Position numbers and translations under genes: made by a program. Positions 16,357-24,267 of a stretch of DNA of 64,000 nucleotides are shown in pieces (the first letter of the stretch is position 1; the number at the start of each line of letters is the position of its first letter). This stretch comes from Paenibacillus sp. RUD330 (GTDB taxonomy: Bacteria > Bacillota > Bacilli > Paenibacillales > Paenibacillaceae). The stretch covers positions 832,001 through 896,000 of the forward strand of contig NZ_CP022655.2 in assembly GCF_002243345.2 (NCBI RefSeq), written 5' to 3'. The notes under the pieces were generated by a model. The model worked only from the letters and a program-made list of their open reading frames with translations. It was not told the origin of the DNA and searched no databases.

Positions 16357-17355
16357 ATGAACGGACTGGCGCTTAAATTCGAAGGGGTGAGCAAGCTGTA
16401 CCCCGGGGCCGCCGAGCCGGCGGTCCGGGACGTCTCGCTTGCCGTGGAGGAAGGCTCGTTCGTCACGCTGCTCGGCACATCCGGCTCAGGCAAGACGACG
16501 CTGCTGAAAATGGTGAACCGCATCATCGAGCCGACCTCGGGCAGCATCACGCTGTTCGGGCAGGATATCCGGGAGCGTCCGGCGACGGAGCTCAGGCGCG
16601 GCATCGGTTATGTCATCCAGCAGACGGGCCTGTTCCCGCATATGACGGTGGAGCAGAACATCTCGACCGTGCCGGACATTCTCGGCTGGGACAAATCGCG
16701 CGTCTCCGCCCGCGTATCGGAGCTTATGGAGCTCGTCCAGCTGCCGGAGGACATGCGCAAGCGGTATCCGAGGCAGCTCTCCGGAGGCCAGCAGCAGCGC
16801 GTCGGCATCGCCCGGGCGATGGCCGGCGATCCCAAGGTGCTGCTCATGGACGAGCCGTTCGGAGCGCTCGACGCCATCACGCGCAGCTCGCTGCAGGATG
16901 AGCTGCTCGCCATCCAGCGGCGGCTCGGCCGCACCGTGCTGTTCGTCACGCATGACGTCAGCGAGGCGTTCAAGCTGGGCGACCGCGTCGTCGTCATGAA
17001 CGGAGGCCGGATCGAGCAGGCGGGGACGCCGCTGGAGCTGCTGACCCGCCCGGCGACCGGCTTCGTGCGCCAGCTGACGGGAGGAGACGATCTGTTCCAG
17101 CTGCTGGAGCTGCTGAAGGCGGAGGATCGGATGCTTCCTCTCTCCGACGGATCGCTGCCGCCGGAGCCGGCACCGTCCGTCCGGCGCACCGACAGCTTGA
17201 AGTCGGCGCTGGAGCTGATGCTGAGGCATGGAGCATCCGAGGCGGTCGTGGTGGATGAGCGAGGGGATGCTGCGGGCCGGCTGACGCTTGCCCGGCTTCA
17301 GCCGCAGCCTCGGGAGGGGGGAGCCGATGTCGGAGTATTTGCGGAGACATTATGA
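16357..17355 (+). CDS. osmoprotectant ABC transporter ATPase
   Basis: 332-residue nucleotide-binding subunit: Walker A GTSGSGKT, Q-loop IQQTGLFPH, signature LSGGQQQRV, Walker [13 protein letters not shown] and switch histidine VTHDVSEA, as in ProV/OpuCA. The C-terminal 80 residues resemble the start of a CBS sensor region but look shortened, so ionic-strength sensing may be reduced. Its last 29 bp overlap the next permease gene, indicating translational coupling. Confidence 0.9.
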   Translation: MNGLALKFEGVSKLYPGAAEPAVRDVSLAVEEGSFVTLLGTSGSGKTTLLKMVNRIIEPTSGSITLFGQDIRERPATELRRGIGYVIQQTGLFPHMTVEQNISTVPDILGWDKSRVSARVSELMELVQLPEDMRKRYPRQLSGGQQQRVGIARAMAGDPKVLLMDEPFGALDAITRSSLQDELLAIQRRLGRTVLFVTHDVSEAFKLGDRVVVMNGGRIEQAGTPLELLTRPATGFVRQLTGGDDLFQLLELLKAEDRMLPLSDGSLPPEPAPSVRRTDSLKSALELMLRHGASEAVVVDERGDAAGRLTLARLQPQPREGGADVGVFAETL

Positions 17356-17959
17356 CGATCTGCTGAAAGGCCTCTGGGAGCATCTGCTCCTGTCGGCCTC
17401 GGCGCTGGCGATCGCGCTGCTGATCGCGCTGCCCGCAGGCTACTGGCTGTCCCGGCATGGCCGCATCGCCGTGCCGGTCTTGGCGGTGCTCGGGATCGTG
17501 TACGCCATCCCGAGCCTCGGCATGTTCGCGTTGCTGATTCCGCTGCTGGGGCTCGGCAAGCAGCCGGCGCTGGCCGCGCTTGTCCTGTACAGCCAGCTGG
17601 TGCTGATCCGCAACGTGATCTCGGGCTTCCGCTCCATCGAGCCGGCGGTTCGCGAGTCGGCGGCCGGCGCGGGCTTCGGCCGCTGGCGGCTGTTCACGCG
17701 GATCGAGCTGCCGCTCGCGCTGCCCGTCATTCTGGGCGGAGTGCGGATCGCCTCGCTGTCGATCATCGGCATCGCGACGATCGCCGCCTGGATCAATGCG
17801 GGCGGGCTCGGCGTCATCCTTTTCGAGGGACTGTACCAGAACTCCGTGCCCAAAATGGTATGGGGAACCGTGCTTGTCGCGCTGCTGGCGATCACGGTCA
17901 ACCAGCTGCTGCTGGCTCTGGAGCGGAGATCGATCCGGCGGGCGGCCGGAGAAGGCTGA
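17327..17959 (+). CDS. glycine betaine/choline-type ABC transporter permease (second)
   Basis: 210 residues with five to six helices and the EAA-type loop RESAAGAGFGRWRLFTRIELPLALPVILGGVRIA. It is a paralogue of the permease at 14762-15400. GGAGGGGGGAG lies just before ATG 17327 within the end of the ATPase gene. Together with its partner it forms the transmembrane path of the OpuC-like importer. Confidence 0.87.
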   Translation: MSEYLRRHYDDLLKGLWEHLLLSASALAIALLIALPAGYWLSRHGRIAVPVLAVLGIVYAIPSLGMFALLIPLLGLGKQPALAALVLYSQLVLIRNVISGFRSIEPAVRESAAGAGFGRWRLFTRIELPLALPVILGGVRIASLSIIGIATIAAWINAGGLGVILFEGLYQNSVPKMVWGTVLVALLAITVNQLLLALERRSIRRAAGEG

Positions 17960-17992
17960 TTTTGCGGGCGAAGCGAGAGGAGGAAGGGAATC

Positions 17993-19366
17993 ATGAGCAC
18001 AGGGACGCATGAATACGATCTGGTCGTGGTCGGAAGCGGAACGGCTGGAGCTTCGGCTGCCCATCGCTGCCGGGAGGCGGGGTGGAAGGTCGCTCTCGTC
18101 GAGAACCGCCCTTTGGGAGGCACCTGCGCCCTGCGCGGCTGCGATCCCAAGAAGGTGCTGGCCGGGGCGGCGGAGCTGGTCGATTGGAACCGCCGGATGA
18201 AAGGCAAGGGAGCAACAGGCGATGTCTCCATCTCTTGGCCGGAGCTGATGGCTTTCAAGAACGGTTTTATTGAAGGCGTGCCGGAATCCAGGGAGAAGGA
18301 ATTCCGCGAAGCGGGCATCGAGGTGTGGAAGGGTACGGCGAAGTTTGCGGCGGAGGACATCATCGAGGTCGGCGATGCCAAGCTGAAGGGCCGCCATATC
18401 CTTCTTGCAACGGGAGCGCGGCCTGCCCCGCTCGGAATCGAGGGCGGGGAGCTGCTCGCGACAAGCGACGATTTCCTGGAGCTGGAGGAGCTGCCCGAGG
18501 AGATCGTGTTCATCGGCGGCGGCTATATCTCGTTCGAGTTCGCCCATATGGCGGCCCGTGCGGGAGCGAAGGTCCATATCCTGCATCGGGGGAAAAGGCC
18601 GCTGAGCGGCTTCGATCCGGATCTGGCCGATCGCCTCGTCCAAGCGACGGAGGCGATCGGCGTCGATATCCATCTGGAAGCGGCGGTACAGTCGGTGACA
18701 AGGGAGCCGGGAGGCGGCCTGACGGTCCACGCCCAAAAGGACGGAAAGCCCGTCAAGCTCGCCTGCGGACTTGCCGTGCACGGAGCCGGCCGCATCGCCA
18801 ACGTGGAGGATCTGGAGCTGCGCCGGGGTTCCGTGGAGGGAGGCGGCGCCGGAATCAAGGTCCACCCTTGGCTGCAGAGCGTCAGCAATCCGCGCGTCTA
18901 CGCGGCCGGCGACTGCGCGGATACCGAAGGTCCTCCGCTGACCCCGATATCCTCGGTGGAGTCCGCCGCCGCGGCCCGCAACATGCTGCAGGGCAGCCGC
19001 GAGGAGCCGGACTACCGCGGGGTGCCGACCGTCGTCTTTACGGTGCCCAAGCTGGCGTCGGTGGGCCTCTCGGAGAAGCAGGCGCAGGAGCGGGGCTTGA
19101 ACGCGGCCGTGAACAAGCTGGACGCGTCTTCATGGTACACGTACAAGCGGACCAACGAGCAAGCGGCGATGATGAAGGTCATCCTCGACGCGGATTCGGG
19201 CAAAGTGCTTGGCGCCCATCTGCTCGGAAGCACGGCGGACGAGCTGGTGAACCATTTCGCGGCCGCAATCCGTTTCGGCTTGACGGGCAAGGACATTTCC
19301 TCGGTCCTGTTCGCTTACCCGAGCGCGGCGTCGGATCTGACCTATCTCGTCCAAGGAAAAGAATGA
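17993..19366 (+). CDS. glutathione-reductase-like FAD/NAD(P) oxidoreductase lacking the usual His-Glu base
   Basis: 457 residues with FAD-binding GSGTAGASAA at the N-terminus, the redox disulfide GGTCALRGCDPKK (CX4C, near residue 45), NAD(P)-binding GGGYISFEFAHMAA near 175, the second FAD motif VYAAGDCAD near 305, and the dimerisation domain PKLASVGLSE onward. Family enzymes carry a C-terminal H-P-x4-E/D proton donor; here that place reads FAYPSAASDL, so Tyr replaces His. The substrate is therefore unclear. It starts 33 bp after the osmolyte permease and is probably the last gene of that operon. Confidence 0.85.
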   Translation: MSTGTHEYDLVVVGSGTAGASAAHRCREAGWKVALVENRPLGGTCALRGCDPKKVLAGAAELVDWNRRMKGKGATGDVSISWPELMAFKNGFIEGVPESREKEFREAGIEVWKGTAKFAAEDIIEVGDAKLKGRHILLATGARPAPLGIEGGELLATSDDFLELEELPEEIVFIGGGYISFEFAHMAARAGAKVHILHRGKRPLSGFDPDLADRLVQATEAIGVDIHLEAAVQSVTREPGGGLTVHAQKDGKPVKLACGLAVHGAGRIANVEDLELRRGSVEGGGAGIKVHPWLQSVSNPRVYAAGDCADTEGPPLTPISSVESAAAARNMLQGSREEPDYRGVPTVVFTVPKLASVGLSEKQAQERGLNAAVNKLDASSWYTYKRTNEQAAMMKVILDADSGKVLGAHLLGSTADELVNHFAAAIRFGLTGKDISSVLFAYPSAASDLTYLVQGKE

Positions 19367-19399
19367 AGCGGCTCCCGCTCCATGGCGGCAGCCGCGTCG

Positions 19400-19422
19400 A
19401 AGCGTCCTTCGGGACGCTTTTT
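19400..19422 (+). terminator. terminator of the osmolyte/oxidoreductase operon
   Basis: GCGTCC-TTCG-GGACGC tetraloop hairpin followed by TTTTT. It lies between two convergent operons. Confidence 0.88.
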
Positions 19423-19453
19423 GCTTGGATTGCTGCACGATGCGGGAGGGACC

Positions 19454-20278
19454 TCAGCCTTTATAGCTGTCCTGCCAGCGGAGCAGCCTCCTCTCGAGAA
19501 ATTGGACCAGGGAATCCGACAGCTTCCCGACAAGGGCGAAAATCGTGATGCCGACGAACACGACATCCGTCGCCATGAAGGCGCGCGCGTCCTGGATCAT
19601 ATAACCGACTCCGCTGTCGGCGCCGAGCAGCTCCGCGACGACGAGGCAGAGCCAGGCGATGCTGAGCGAGAGCCGGATGCCGAGCAGGATGTTCGGCAGC
19701 GCCGCGGGCAGCACGAGCCGGGTCATCTGGCGATAGCGGCTGAACTCCAGCACCCGCGCCACATCGAACAGCTTGGCGTCGACATTGCGGACGCCGAGGA
19801 ACGTGTTCACGTAGAGCGGAAAGAAAGCCCCTAGCGAAATGAGCAGCACCTTGGACAGCTCCCCAAAGCCGAACCACATGATGAACAGCGGCGTAATCGC
19901 CAGCAGCGGCACGGTGCGAAGCATCTGCACGGTCGGATTGACGACCTCCTCGAAGCGGCGGTACATGCCGACGAACAGGCCGAGCAGGAGGCCGGCGCCG
20001 CCGCCGAGCAGGAAGCCGAGCGAAGCCCGGATGAGGCTGATCCGCAGATGATGCGGCAGCTCGCCCGATCGGGCCAGCGCGGCATACTGCTTGAGGATAA
20101 GCCAGGGCGAGGAGAACAGCTGCTCCGAGATCAGTCCGGCGGAGCTGAGCCATTGCCAGACGGCGACGATCAAGGCTGGAAGAACGGCGCCCCGCAGGAA
20201 GACGCCGCGGCGGCTGCGCCGGAGAGCCGCAGGCTTCGCTTCCAGGGCGGGCTCCGGAGCTGTCAGGGATACGGACAT
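19454..20278 (-). CDS. ssuC: aliphatic sulfonate/taurine ABC transporter permease
   Basis: 274 residues with six helices of the SsuC/TauC class. Recognisable segments are AVWQWLSSAGLISEQLFSSP near the N-terminus, RTVPLLAITPLFIMWFGFGE in the centre and RLVLPAALPNILLGIRLSL, the EAA loop. Start 20278 is chosen for its GGAAGG site. It is the second gene of a minus-strand operon with ssuB 81 bp upstream, and the substrate-binding protein is encoded divergently at 23112-24146. Confidence 0.85.
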   Translation of the reverse strand: MSVSLTAPEPALEAKPAALRRSRRGVFLRGAVLPALIVAVWQWLSSAGLISEQLFSSPWLILKQYAALARSGELPHHLRISLIRASLGFLLGGGAGLLLGLFVGMYRRFEEVVNPTVQMLRTVPLLAITPLFIMWFGFGELSKVLLISLGAFFPLYVNTFLGVRNVDAKLFDVARVLEFSRYRQMTRLVLPAALPNILLGIRLSLSIAWLCLVVAELLGADSGVGYMIQDARAFMATDVVFVGITIFALVGKLSDSLVQFLERRLLRWQDSYKG

Positions 20279-20359
20279 GGGGACATCACCTTCCTTTTCG
20301 AATGGGCGTTCCGCTGCCATGACGGCTGGATTTCCTTTTGTATAGCCGTCAAAGAGGGC

Positions 20360-21124
20360 TCAAATGCTGTAGGCTTCCTGCTCCTGCCTATGCTCCAGAT
20401 GGCCCAGCACGGCCGTCCGCAGCTCCGTGAAGGAGCGGCTGGCGCGCGAGCGCGGATAGGGCAGGTCGATCGGTACGGAAGCCTTGATGCGGCCGGGCTT
20501 CGTGTCCATGACGACGACGCGGGTCGAGAGGAACACGGCCTCGTCGATATCATGCGTGACCAGCAGCATCGAGGTTTTGCGGGTCTGCCAAATATCCAGA
20601 AGGGCTTCCTGAAGATGAGCTCTCGTGAAGGCGTCCAGCGCGCCGAAGGGCTCGTCGAGCAGCAGCGCCTTCGGCTGCCGCAGCAGAGCCCGCGCGATGG
20701 CGACCCGCTGCGACATGCCTCCCGACAGCTGGCGGGGGTAGGCTTTCTCGAAGCCGCCGAGCTTGACGAGAGCGATCAGCTCGTCGGTCCGCCTGCGGAC
20801 ATCGGCATTGCGGAGGGACAGGTCGGCCGCGATGTTCTGCTCCGCCGTCAGCCAGGGGAAGAGGCGATGCTCCTGGAAAATGACTCCCTTCTCCTGGGAC
20901 GGGCTGCGGACCGCCTCCCCTTCCAGCAGCACTTCGCCCTCGTAATCGGCATCCAACCCGGCGACGATCTTCAGCAGCGTGCTCTTGCCGCAGCCGCTGG
21001 GTCCGATCAAGGTCGTGAAGTCTCCTTGCCGGACGGTCAGGTTTACGCGGTCCAGCACATGCGTATCGGCATGGCCGCCCCGGAACGTTTTGCTGACTCC
21101 TCTTATCTCCACTACAGGTGGCAT
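20360..21124 (-). CDS. ssuB: aliphatic sulfonate/taurine ABC transporter ATPase
   Basis: 254-residue ATPase: Walker [11 protein letters not shown]-loop [17 protein letters not shown] (a hallmark of SsuB/TauB), signature [15 protein letters not shown], Walker [13 protein letters not shown] and switch [20 protein letters not shown] precedes ATG 21124. First gene of the ssuBC operon; its transcript begins at a strong promoter (21267-21296) and must pass a leader terminator at 21163-21219, so expression is set by attenuation. Confidence 0.88.
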   Translation of the reverse strand: MPPVVEIRGVSKTFRGGHADTHVLDRVNLTVRQGDFTTLIGPSGCGKSTLLKIVAGLDADYEGEVLLEGEAVRSPSQEKGVIFQEHRLFPWLTAEQNIAADLSLRNADVRRRTDELIALVKLGGFEKAYPRQLSGGMSQRVAIARALLRQPKALLLDEPFGALDAFTRAHLQEALLDIWQTRKTSMLLVTHDIDEAVFLSTRVVVMDTKPGRIKASVPIDLPYPRSRASRSFTELRTAVLGHLEHRQEQEAYSI

Positions 21125-21162
21125 GCATGCTTCCTCCCCTTCTGCTTTTTTGAGGCAAGGCG

Positions 21163-21219
21163 AAAAAAAAGAGACCGGCAGCAATGGATAGGCATGCCGA
21201 ATCTCCAGTCGCTCCGGTC
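21163..21219 (-). terminator. leader terminator (attenuator) of the ssuBC operon
   Basis: On the minus strand GACCGGAGC (21211-21219) pairs, with one bulged G, to GCTGCCGGTC (3' arm, 21173-21182), followed by TCTTTTTTTT. Its 5' arm lies inside the conserved GAATC...GATTC hairpin at 21199-21224, so the two structures exclude each other. Confidence 0.75.
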
Positions 21220-21265
21220 GATTCCTTCACAGGCTGATCAAGCATTCAACTTGTGGTTGTGGCTC
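21199..21265 (-). promoter_or_regulatory. sulfonate leader RNA element, copy 1 (ssuB)
   Basis: The minus-strand leader carries CCACAAGTTGAATG (21244-21257), GATCAGCCT (near 21231-21239) and a hairpin with outer stem GAATC/GATTC, an asymmetric GA/A internal loop, inner stem CCGG/CTGG and loop AGCGA (21199-21224). All three blocks recur in the same order in the leader of the divergent tauD operon (21928-22014). The family was not recognised: it lacks T-box and S-box hallmarks. Confidence 0.6.
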
Positions 21266-21266
21266 A

Positions 21267-21296
21267 TCTTAGCATCGGGGATTCCGGGCTGTCAAT
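21267..21296 (-). promoter_or_regulatory. promoter of the ssuBC operon
   Basis: Minus strand TTGACA (21291-21296), 18-bp spacer, TAAGAT (21267-21272). The same box pair and spacing occurs in the promoter of the divergent operon. Confidence 0.75.
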
Positions 21297-21310
21297 AACC
21301 GATTGGGATA

Positions 21311-21892
21311 GTGGGAATTGAGAAGGGCTCAGCTTCCCGTCTTCTTCTCATGCCTGGAGGGATCGGTTACACTAACATCGCCGCCGGAGCGAAGCTAAGC
21401 CAGGGGCATGTCTATAATTACTTCAAGTCCAAGGACGAGATTCTGCTCGCCGTCATCGAACAGGGACAGCTCGGCTATGGCGTTGTCCTGCGGGAAACGA
21501 TCTCCATGCCAGGCAGCGCGGAGGACAAATTCCGCTGCTTGGCGGAACGATCCTTGCCCAGCGGCGGAAGCCCGGACATGTATCTGGTGCTGCTGCAGGC
21601 ATTGTTCACGGATCTGCTTCCGGCTGATGACAAAGCGGTCATTCTGGAAAGAGCCAACGGCAGCCTCCAGCTGCTGGTGGAGCTGATCCGCGAAGGACAG
21701 GAGGACGGCTCGGTCATGCCTGGCGATCCCATGCAGCTGGCCACTTTGCTCGGCACGCTGATCCAGAACCTGATGCTGCTGGATATGCGGGGATATGCGC
21801 CGGCGACCAAGGAGACGATCGGGCTGCTGCTGAGGATGATCCGCCCGGCGGTGCCGGATGCCGCTGCCGAAAGCTGGGAAAATGAGGGTTGA
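21311..21892 (+). pseudogene. TetR/AcrR-like regulator with lost N-terminus, possible pseudogene
   Basis: GYTNIAAGAKLSQGHVYNYFKSKDEIL is the recognition helix region of a TetR protein, followed by a plausible effector domain to residue 193. The first HTH helix (the usual I-x-AA-x-x-LF stretch) is absent, the turn before IAAGA is several residues short, and no start codon with a ribosome site precedes it. The place where the missing 5' end should be is taken by the ssuBC promoter. The gene may be a decayed former regulator of the sulfonate locus, or may start at an unrecognised codon. The tauD promoter overlaps its stop codon. Confidence 0.6.
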
Positions 21893-21918
21893 CAGCTTTG
21901 GCGGCATGCTGATAAGAT
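21889..21918 (+). promoter_or_regulatory. promoter of the tauD-ssuA-tauD operon
   Basis: TTGACA (21889-21894), 18-bp spacer, TAAGAT (21913-21918), identical boxes and spacing to the ssuBC promoter. Confidence 0.75.
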
Positions 21919-21927
21919 TTGCTCAAT

Positions 21928-22014
21928 CCACAGGCTGAATGGGGAATCATTCGGTGAACCATTTTCTGGATAGCCTCTCATCTTTCATTGAATCGACTGG
22001 ACGCCCAGAGATTC
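21928..22014 (+). promoter_or_regulatory. sulfonate leader RNA element, copy 2 (tauD)
   Basis: Contains CCACAGGCTGAATG (21928-21941), GATAGCCT (near 21969-21976) and a hairpin with outer stem GAATC/GATTC, GA/A internal loop, inner stem CTGG/CCAG and loop ACGC (21990-22014). Compared with copy 1, one inner pair changes from C-G to U-A and another from G-U to G-C, so base pairing is kept while sequence varies. Confidence 0.62.
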
Positions 22015-22059
22015 AGGCCCGCATCGGCTTGAACTCTTGGGACGTCCCGTTTTTTTTTT
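21999..22059 (+). terminator. leader terminator (attenuator) of the tauD-ssuA-tauD operon
   Basis: GGACGCCCAGAGATTC (21999-22014) pairs with GAACTCTTGGGACGTCC (22031-22047) with minor bulges, followed by ten T. The 5' arm reuses the 3' half of the conserved GAATC/GATTC hairpin, so anti-terminator and terminator are alternatives. It ends about 58 bp before the tauD start. Confidence 0.78.
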
Positions 22060-22117
22060 GATGCAAATACCAAGAATTCAGGTAGGAATACAAATACTCA
22101 TTTCAGGAGGTTGGTTC

Positions 22118-23041
22118 ATGAGCCAGACCATTCCGTCTTCCCGCCATTATGTTCCGTCCCGCGAATTCCGTGCGGGAGCAAGAGAGCTTCGCCGGCAGCA
22201 GGATGGCTTGGCCGGAGAGCGGCCGTACACGCTGTTCACGCTGAAGCCGCTTGGCCCGATCATCGGAGCCGAGATCGAAGGCGTGAATCTGGCTGCACCG
22301 CTGGAGCCTGACGTCAAAGCCGAGCTCCAGCGCGCGTTTTTGGAGTGGAAGGTGCTGTTCTTCCGCGATCAGCCGATTACGGGCGAGCAGCAGCTGGCAT
22401 TCGCCCGGGAATGGGGGGAGCTGGAGAAGCATCCCTTCCTGCCGAAGGGAAGCGCGGACGAGATTACCCGATTCGAGAAGGACGCCACGATGACCGGCAA
22501 CGAAAATGTATGGCATACGGATGTGACCTGGCGGCTGGAGCCTGCTCTCGGCTCGGTCCTGCGCCTGTCGGAGGTGCCGCCGCTAGGGGGAGATACGCTC
22601 TGGGCGGACATGGGGGCTGCCTATGACAACCTGCCGGAGGAAATCAAGCAGAGGATCGACGGGCTGTCCGCGATCCATGACTTCACCCCTTCCTTCGGCA
22701 GGTTCATGACGCCCGAGGTGCTGGCCGCCAAGCAGGAGGAATTCCCCGCCGCCGAGCATCCTGTCGTCCGGACGCATCCGGAGACCGGACGCAAGACCCT
22801 GTTCGTCAACGCTGCGTTCACGGTCCGCATCATCGGGCTTGCCGAGGAGGAGAGCGAGCGTCTGCTGGGCTTCCTGTTCCGGCAGGCCCATGTTCCCGAG
22901 TATCAGGTCAGGTTCCGCTGGGAGCCGGATTCCATCGCGCTGTGGGACAACCGGGCGACGCAGCACTATGCGGCTTCCGATTACTTCCCTGACCGCAGGG
23001 TGGCGGAACGGGTGTCCATCGCGGGCGACCGGCCTTGGTGA
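22118..23041 (+). CDS. TauD/TfdA-family alpha-ketoglutarate-dependent dioxygenase (copy 1)
   Basis: 307-residue Fe(II)/2-oxoglutarate oxygenase, likely cleaving an organosulfonate to sulfite and an aldehyde. Iron ligands: the HxD pair in NVWHTDVTW (near residue 130) and the distal histidine in RATQHYAASDYFP, followed by the oxoglutarate-binding arginine in RVAERVSI. AGGAGG precedes ATG 22118. It heads the operon with the SsuA-type binding protein and a second dioxygenase. Alkanesulfonate or taurine is the best guess; sulfate-ester oxygenases of the AtsK type are an alternative. Confidence 0.87.
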   Translation: MSQTIPSSRHYVPSREFRAGARELRRQQDGLAGERPYTLFTLKPLGPIIGAEIEGVNLAAPLEPDVKAELQRAFLEWKVLFFRDQPITGEQQLAFAREWGELEKHPFLPKGSADEITRFEKDATMTGNENVWHTDVTWRLEPALGSVLRLSEVPPLGGDTLWADMGAAYDNLPEEIKQRIDGLSAIHDFTPSFGRFMTPEVLAAKQEEFPAAEHPVVRTHPETGRKTLFVNAAFTVRIIGLAEEESERLLGFLFRQAHVPEYQVRFRWEPDSIALWDNRATQHYAASDYFPDRRVAERVSIAGDRPW

Positions 23042-23111
23042 GCGAGCAGCGTGCGGAATAAGCGGAGATAGAGAGAGAACGGCTCAAGAACCGGGGAGAG
23101 GGGCAGAGAAC

Positions 23112-24146
23112 ATGAAGAGAAACCGTACAGCCGGCATCGCGGTCGCCGCGGCGATCGTGCTGGGCCTGGCTCTCGCGGGATGCGGCGGCGGCGATTCGAA
23201 TACGCAGGCTTCCGCCGGACAAGGGAAAGCGGCAGCGGCTGAAGCCCCCGAGCAGGGCGGCGAGCCGGTCAAGGTCCATATCGCCCTCAACGGAGGACTC
23301 AGTCCGCTTATCATCGCCCAGGAGAAGGGATGGCTGGACGAAGCTTTCAAGTCCCATCATGCGGAGGCGGCCTGGAGCAAGTTCACCAGCGGTCCGCCGC
23401 TGCTGGAATCGCTGGTCTCCGGGCGGGTGGATCTCAGCTGGCTCGGCGATGGAGCCGCCATATCGGGGGTCGCCAACAAGCTTCCTTTCGAGGTGGTCGG
23501 ACTGATCAGCGAAGGGAAAAACCTGAACACCATTCTCGTCCCGGCGGGCAGTCCGATCGCCTCCGTCCAGGATCTGAAGGGGAAGACGGTCGGCGCCGCC
23601 AAAGGGACGACCTCTCATGTGTATCTCATCAAGGTGCTGCAGGCAGCCGGCTTGACCCAGCAGGATGTCAAGATCATCAATCTTCAGTTTGACGATGGGC
23701 AGGCGGCCTTCGAGGCCGGCAAGCTGGACGCCTGGGTGACGATCGATCCTTATGTGACCCTGAACGTGCAGCAGAAAAAAGCGAGCGTGCTGGATGCGAA
23801 AGCAGAGATTTACGCCCCGGTGTCCATGATCGCGCATACGGAATTCGCGAAGAAGCATCCCGATCTGGTCGTGGAGTTCCTGAAGCAGTACGACAAGGCG
23901 GTCAAATGGCAGAATGACAACCTCGACGAGGCTGCCGGGCTGTATGCCGCACAGACGAAGATTCCGGCCGGCATCATCAAGCAGGTGCTCTCGCGCAGCG
24001 CGGCCAAGCTGTCCGCCTATACGCCGGAGTCGCTTCAGGCTCAGGAAGAGTCGGCGGGAATCCTGCTGCAGAACCAGTTCTTGAAGCAGAAGGCGGACTT
24101 CAAGTCTGCCGTCAATGACTCTTTCGTCATCGAGGCGCTCAAATAA
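23112..24146 (+). CDS. ssuA: sulfonate/taurine ABC transporter substrate-binding lipoprotein
   Basis: 344 residues: signal peptide with lipobox LAGC, a short acidic/Ala-rich spacer, then an NMT1/SsuA-type periplasmic-binding fold (VKVHIALNGGLSPLIIAQEKGWLDEAF, SGPPLLESLVSGRVDLSWLGDGAAISG, LKGKTVGAAKGTTSHVYLIK). Located 70 bp after the first dioxygenase gene. It should deliver sulfonates to SsuBC, which is encoded on the opposite strand. Start ATG 23112 has a purine-rich GGGGAGAGGGG region upstream. Confidence 0.88.
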   Translation: MKRNRTAGIAVAAAIVLGLALAGCGGGDSNTQASAGQGKAAAAEAPEQGGEPVKVHIALNGGLSPLIIAQEKGWLDEAFKSHHAEAAWSKFTSGPPLLESLVSGRVDLSWLGDGAAISGVANKLPFEVVGLISEGKNLNTILVPAGSPIASVQDLKGKTVGAAKGTTSHVYLIKVLQAAGLTQQDVKIINLQFDDGQAAFEAGKLDAWVTIDPYVTLNVQQKKASVLDAKAEIYAPVSMIAHTEFAKKHPDLVVEFLKQYDKAVKWQNDNLDEAAGLYAAQTKIPAGIIKQVLSRSAAKLSAYTPESLQAQEESAGILLQNQFLKQKADFKSAVNDSFVIEALK

Positions 24147-24152
24147 GGACGG

Positions 24153-24212
24153 GTATCGATCGCATTGCTTGGAGCTCTACGCCGACAATCGGGGCAAGCA
24201 TTCTCGGATACC
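24153..24212 (+). other. intercistronic stem-loop between ssuA and second tauD
   Basis: GGTATC...GATACC and GCATTGCTTG/CAAGCATT pair into a long imperfect hairpin. There is no T-run, so it is more likely an mRNA-stability or processing element than a terminator. Confidence 0.45.
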
Positions 24213-24267
24213 GAATGCAGGAAATGGATCCTATATCGCGGCATTGCCGCCAAGGAGGAAAAAGAAC

